Origin: an uncultured Coleofasciculus sp.
GTDB lineage: Bacteria; Cyanobacteriota; Cyanobacteriia; Cyanobacteriales; Coleofasciculaceae
Direction: 5' to 3'
DNA: 25,510 nt
Assembly (NCBI GenBank): GCA_902805485.1
Contig: CADCTM010000763.1
Span: forward strand, 1-25,510
A program made the position numbers and the translations under genes. Under the pieces are notes generated by a model. The model was not told where the DNA came from and searched no databases. It saw nothing but the letters and a program-made list of their open reading frames with translations. Each line of letters begins with the position of its first letter. The first letter of the stretch is position 1. Positions 23,378-25,510 of the stretch are shown here, piece after piece.

Positions 23378-24142
23378 CTATATCTGGCACATCTGATGCA
23401 GTTTTTGTGAAAGACACTGGAGTAGGAGTGGTTCAGCTGAGTGCAAAAAGAAATGATCACCAGGAAACATCTCTAGTACAAAAAAAGCATTGGTCTGCTC
23501 TCGCCAAGCTTCTAACTCATCGCAATTGGCTTCCGGATCTTGTAAACCACCAAAAGCAGTGATGGGACAATCGAGCGGTATCTCTGGTGTGTAAGCATAA
23601 GTTTCAAGGACGGCAAAATCTGCTCGCAGAGTAGGAAAGAGCAGTTGCATCAGTTCGGCATTCTCTAACACGGCTTCCGGCGTACCGTTGAAGCGGCGCA
23701 GTTCCTCTAGAAAGTCAGATTCTGGCAGAGTGTGAATTGGTGGCTCTGGATCGGGAACTTGAGGGGCACGCTGACCTGATACAAATAAGTGTACTGGACT
23801 CACTCCATACTCTCTTCGGAGCAAACGAGTAAGCTCAAAGCTAACCAATCCACCCATACTGTGACCGAAAAAGGCGAAGGGTTTGTCCAGTAAAGGAAGG
23901 AGAACACTGGCAAGATGTTGTACGAGAGGCTCTAGTTTGGTGAATGGAGATTCTCTAAGCCGCATTCCCCGACCTGGAAGTTCGATCGCGCAAATTTCGA
24001 CACTCTGGGGTAGGCTATCTGACCAAGTACGAAATATCGAAGCCCTACCTCCGGCATAGTGGAAGCAGAATAGTCGGAGTTTTGCTTGAGGATGGGGTTT
24101 AGGGCAAGTGACCCAATTGTTATAGCTCAGAGGAGTTTTCAT
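23378..24142 (-). CDS. Type II thioesterase (non-ribosomal peptide/polyketide associated)
   Basis: 254 residues, the usual size for stand-alone TEII proteins (GrsT/RifR type), with an alpha/beta-hydrolase fold. The N-terminus contains LFCFHYAGGRASIFRTW (oxyanion region) and ELPGRGMRL. The nucleophile is S95 in GHSMGG, followed by D202 and H230 (PGDHFFL). Such enzymes clear misprimed or stalled acyl groups from carrier proteins of NRPS and PKS assembly lines. Its ATG overlaps the stop of the upstream MFS gene by four bases (ATGA), so the two are co-translated. In this iron-uptake setting a siderophore synthetase is the expected partner, but none is inside the window. Confidence 0.93.
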   Translation of the reverse strand: MKTPLSYNNWVTCPKPHPQAKLRLFCFHYAGGRASIFRTWSDSLPQSVEICAIELPGRGMRLRESPFTKLEPLVQHLASVLLPLLDKPFAFFGHSMGGLVSFELTRLLRREYGVSPVHLFVSGQRAPQVPDPEPPIHTLPESDFLEELRRFNGTPEAVLENAELMQLLFPTLRADFAVLETYAYTPEIPLDCPITAFGGLQDPEANCDELEAWREQTNAFFVLEMFPGDHFFLHSAEPLLLQCLSQKLHQMCQI

Positions 24143-25443
24143 AATTTAATCTGCTCAACGTCATAGTCGGGCAAAAGGTCTTCCACATCACGTAAAGCGG
24201 GAAAGGCATAGCCAACAAGACCAACTAACAACATACACAGCGCACACATGACATAGAGAAGCGCCATACCAGCACCGGAATTAGTACCGAATATTGTGCC
24301 GAAAATCGGTGCGAGATTGCCTTCGGGCTTCATCGCGGGTTCAAAAACGTAGTCAGCCAAAGGTCCAGCCATCAATCGCCCGATCGCAGGAGTAAGCCGC
24401 GAGAGCGTAATGTGCGTCGCAAAAACCTTACCTTGTAAATCCGGCTCAACCTTTGTCATCCAGATTGCCCGATCGCAACTGTACATCAAGGGAAAATTGA
24501 ACGATGAGCAGAATTGAGCAGGAATCCAGATTGACGGCATCTGAGCTAAACCAAAGATAATCTTGCTGAAACCAGCACCCACCATCCCCAGCAATAACCC
24601 GTGTATCCTGCGCTTGTAACCGCCCCAAGTACTCAACAACAATGCCCCAGTCACACCACCGATTCCCGCTGCTGCTTCTAAGCTAGCTAACACCTGAGCA
24701 TTACTATCCGTGCGTGCCAAAATCATCGCCGAATAGAGGGAATCGCCAATATCGTGGGCAAACCCGAATAATGAAACTAACAACAACAGAGCCAGCAAAC
24801 TTTTACGGGCGAAAATGTAGCGGAAGCCGAAAGCAAGCTCATGCAGGATGCCTGTACGACTTTGGCGTCCCATCTCACTAACGGGGGGTTGTGGGATATG
24901 AACGAACCAAACTGTACTGATGGCGATCGCAAAGCTGCTCAAGTCAATGAGCAAAATACCCGTCAAGCCGATCGCATAAAAAAGAACAGCACCTAGAGCC
25001 GGCCCAACAATTTCCGAACCGTAGCTAAGTATCGAACCCATGCTGACAGCGCGAGTGTAGTGCTGTTTGGGTACAAGCATCGGAATCGAAACCCCATAAG
25101 CCAGAACTTGCATCTGATTGCAAACACCATTAATGGCAGCAATTAAGTAGAGATGCCAGATTTGTAGGTTGCCGATGAGATATAAAAGTAAGATGGCAAG
25201 TGTGGATAAAGCTATAACCGTGTCGCTTAGGATCATTAGCTGCTTGCGGCTCGAGCGATCGACAATCACCCCAGCAAACGGAGCGATCGCAACACTGGGG
25301 GCGAGGAAGAAAAAACCAATTAAGGCTAATGCCGTTGCCGAACCCGTGACTTCCCAAGCCCAAAGAGTGAGGGCAAAAACAGTCATTCGGCTGCCAATAG
25401 TTGAAATCATCTGACCAAGCCAGATGATAGTAAAAGTACGCAC
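24139..25443 (-). CDS. MFS exporter, EntS-like, probably for siderophore efflux
   Basis: A 12-helix major facilitator protein whose N-terminus RTFTIIWLGQMISTIGSRMT resembles the EntS/enterobactin-exporter and related DHA3-type transporters. The loop after TM2 carries the MFS signature as GVIVDRSSRKQL. A GTG at 25443 gives 434 residues, but the frame stays open to the window's right end (KPLKIFAV... upstream of the GTG) with no stop. The true start may therefore lie beyond 25510, and I found no ribosome site before the GTG. It is transcribed with the thioesterase gene. Export of the siderophore made by a neighbouring synthetase is the likely role; a drug-type substrate is possible. Confidence 0.85.
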   Translation of the reverse strand: MRTFTIIWLGQMISTIGSRMTVFALTLWAWEVTGSATALALIGFFFLAPSVAIAPFAGVIVDRSSRKQLMILSDTVIALSTLAILLLYLIGNLQIWHLYLIAAINGVCNQMQVLAYGVSIPMLVPKQHYTRAVSMGSILSYGSEIVGPALGAVLFYAIGLTGILLIDLSSFAIAISTVWFVHIPQPPVSEMGRQSRTGILHELAFGFRYIFARKSLLALLLLVSLFGFAHDIGDSLYSAMILARTDSNAQVLASLEAAAGIGGVTGALLLSTWGGYKRRIHGLLLGMVGAGFSKIIFGLAQMPSIWIPAQFCSSFNFPLMYSCDRAIWMTKVEPDLQGKVFATHITLSRLTPAIGRLMAGPLADYVFEPAMKPEGNLAPIFGTIFGTNSGAGMALLYVMCALCMLLVGLVGYAFPALRDVEDLLPDYDVEQIKL

Positions 25444-25510
25444 GGCGAAAATTTTGAGTGGTTTGAATGAGAGAAAAATTAGTCCTGGGTTTGGTTCATT
25501 CAGGCTTTTG

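Overview
The window reads as the chromosome of a filamentous cyanobacterium. HIP1 octamers (GCGATCGC) are scattered throughout, the signalling proteins carry cyanobacterial features (a DXCF-type bilin-binding GAF domain and an ETR1-type ethylene-binding domain), the TonB-dependent receptor has a cyanobacterial-style N-terminal extension, and the insertion-sequence debris is typical of Microcoleus/Moorea/Coleofasciculus-like genomes. The genus cannot be fixed from the sequence.

Positions 1-7300 are a decaying, IS-rich zone. A secreted NHL-type beta-propeller gene is split by an IS5-family element with perfect 17-bp inverted repeats and a 4-bp target duplication. Removing the element and one copy of the duplication restores one reading frame. 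Next come a Uma2-family nuclease remnant, a secreted helical-repeat gene cut off by an IS1-family element, and a second IS1-family element beside it. Intact genes here are a secreted phosphodiester-glycosidase-domain protein (4842-6065, minus) and a small HNH endonuclease (6337-6648, minus). A chimeric transposase remnant closes the zone.

Positions 7325-12727 hold the most interesting part: two abutting minus-strand genes (TGA directly followed by ATG). The first, 761 aa, is an ethylene-receptor-type hybrid histidine kinase in which the ETR1 residues for ethylene and copper binding can be aligned. The second, 1038 aa, is a response regulator carrying a DXCF cyanobacteriochrome GAF, two more GAFs, a PAS and a class III adenylyl cyclase domain with its catalytic residues intact. 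Together they suggest a two-gene module that could integrate ethylene and short-wavelength light into a cAMP output. An IS630-like remnant lies upstream.

Positions 13488-25510 are an iron-siderophore locus. On the minus strand, fecC-, fecD- and fecE-like ABC transporter genes overlap by ATGA. Upstream of them are a secreted MORN-repeat protein, an unusual TonB with a long charged C-terminal tail, and a TonB-dependent outer-membrane receptor. exbB and exbD diverge on the plus strand. Converging on these is a type II thioesterase/MFS exporter pair, as found at the edge of non-ribosomal siderophore clusters, so biosynthesis genes probably lie beyond the right edge. No periplasmic siderophore-binding protein is visible here. 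No tRNA, rRNA or CRISPR array was seen.
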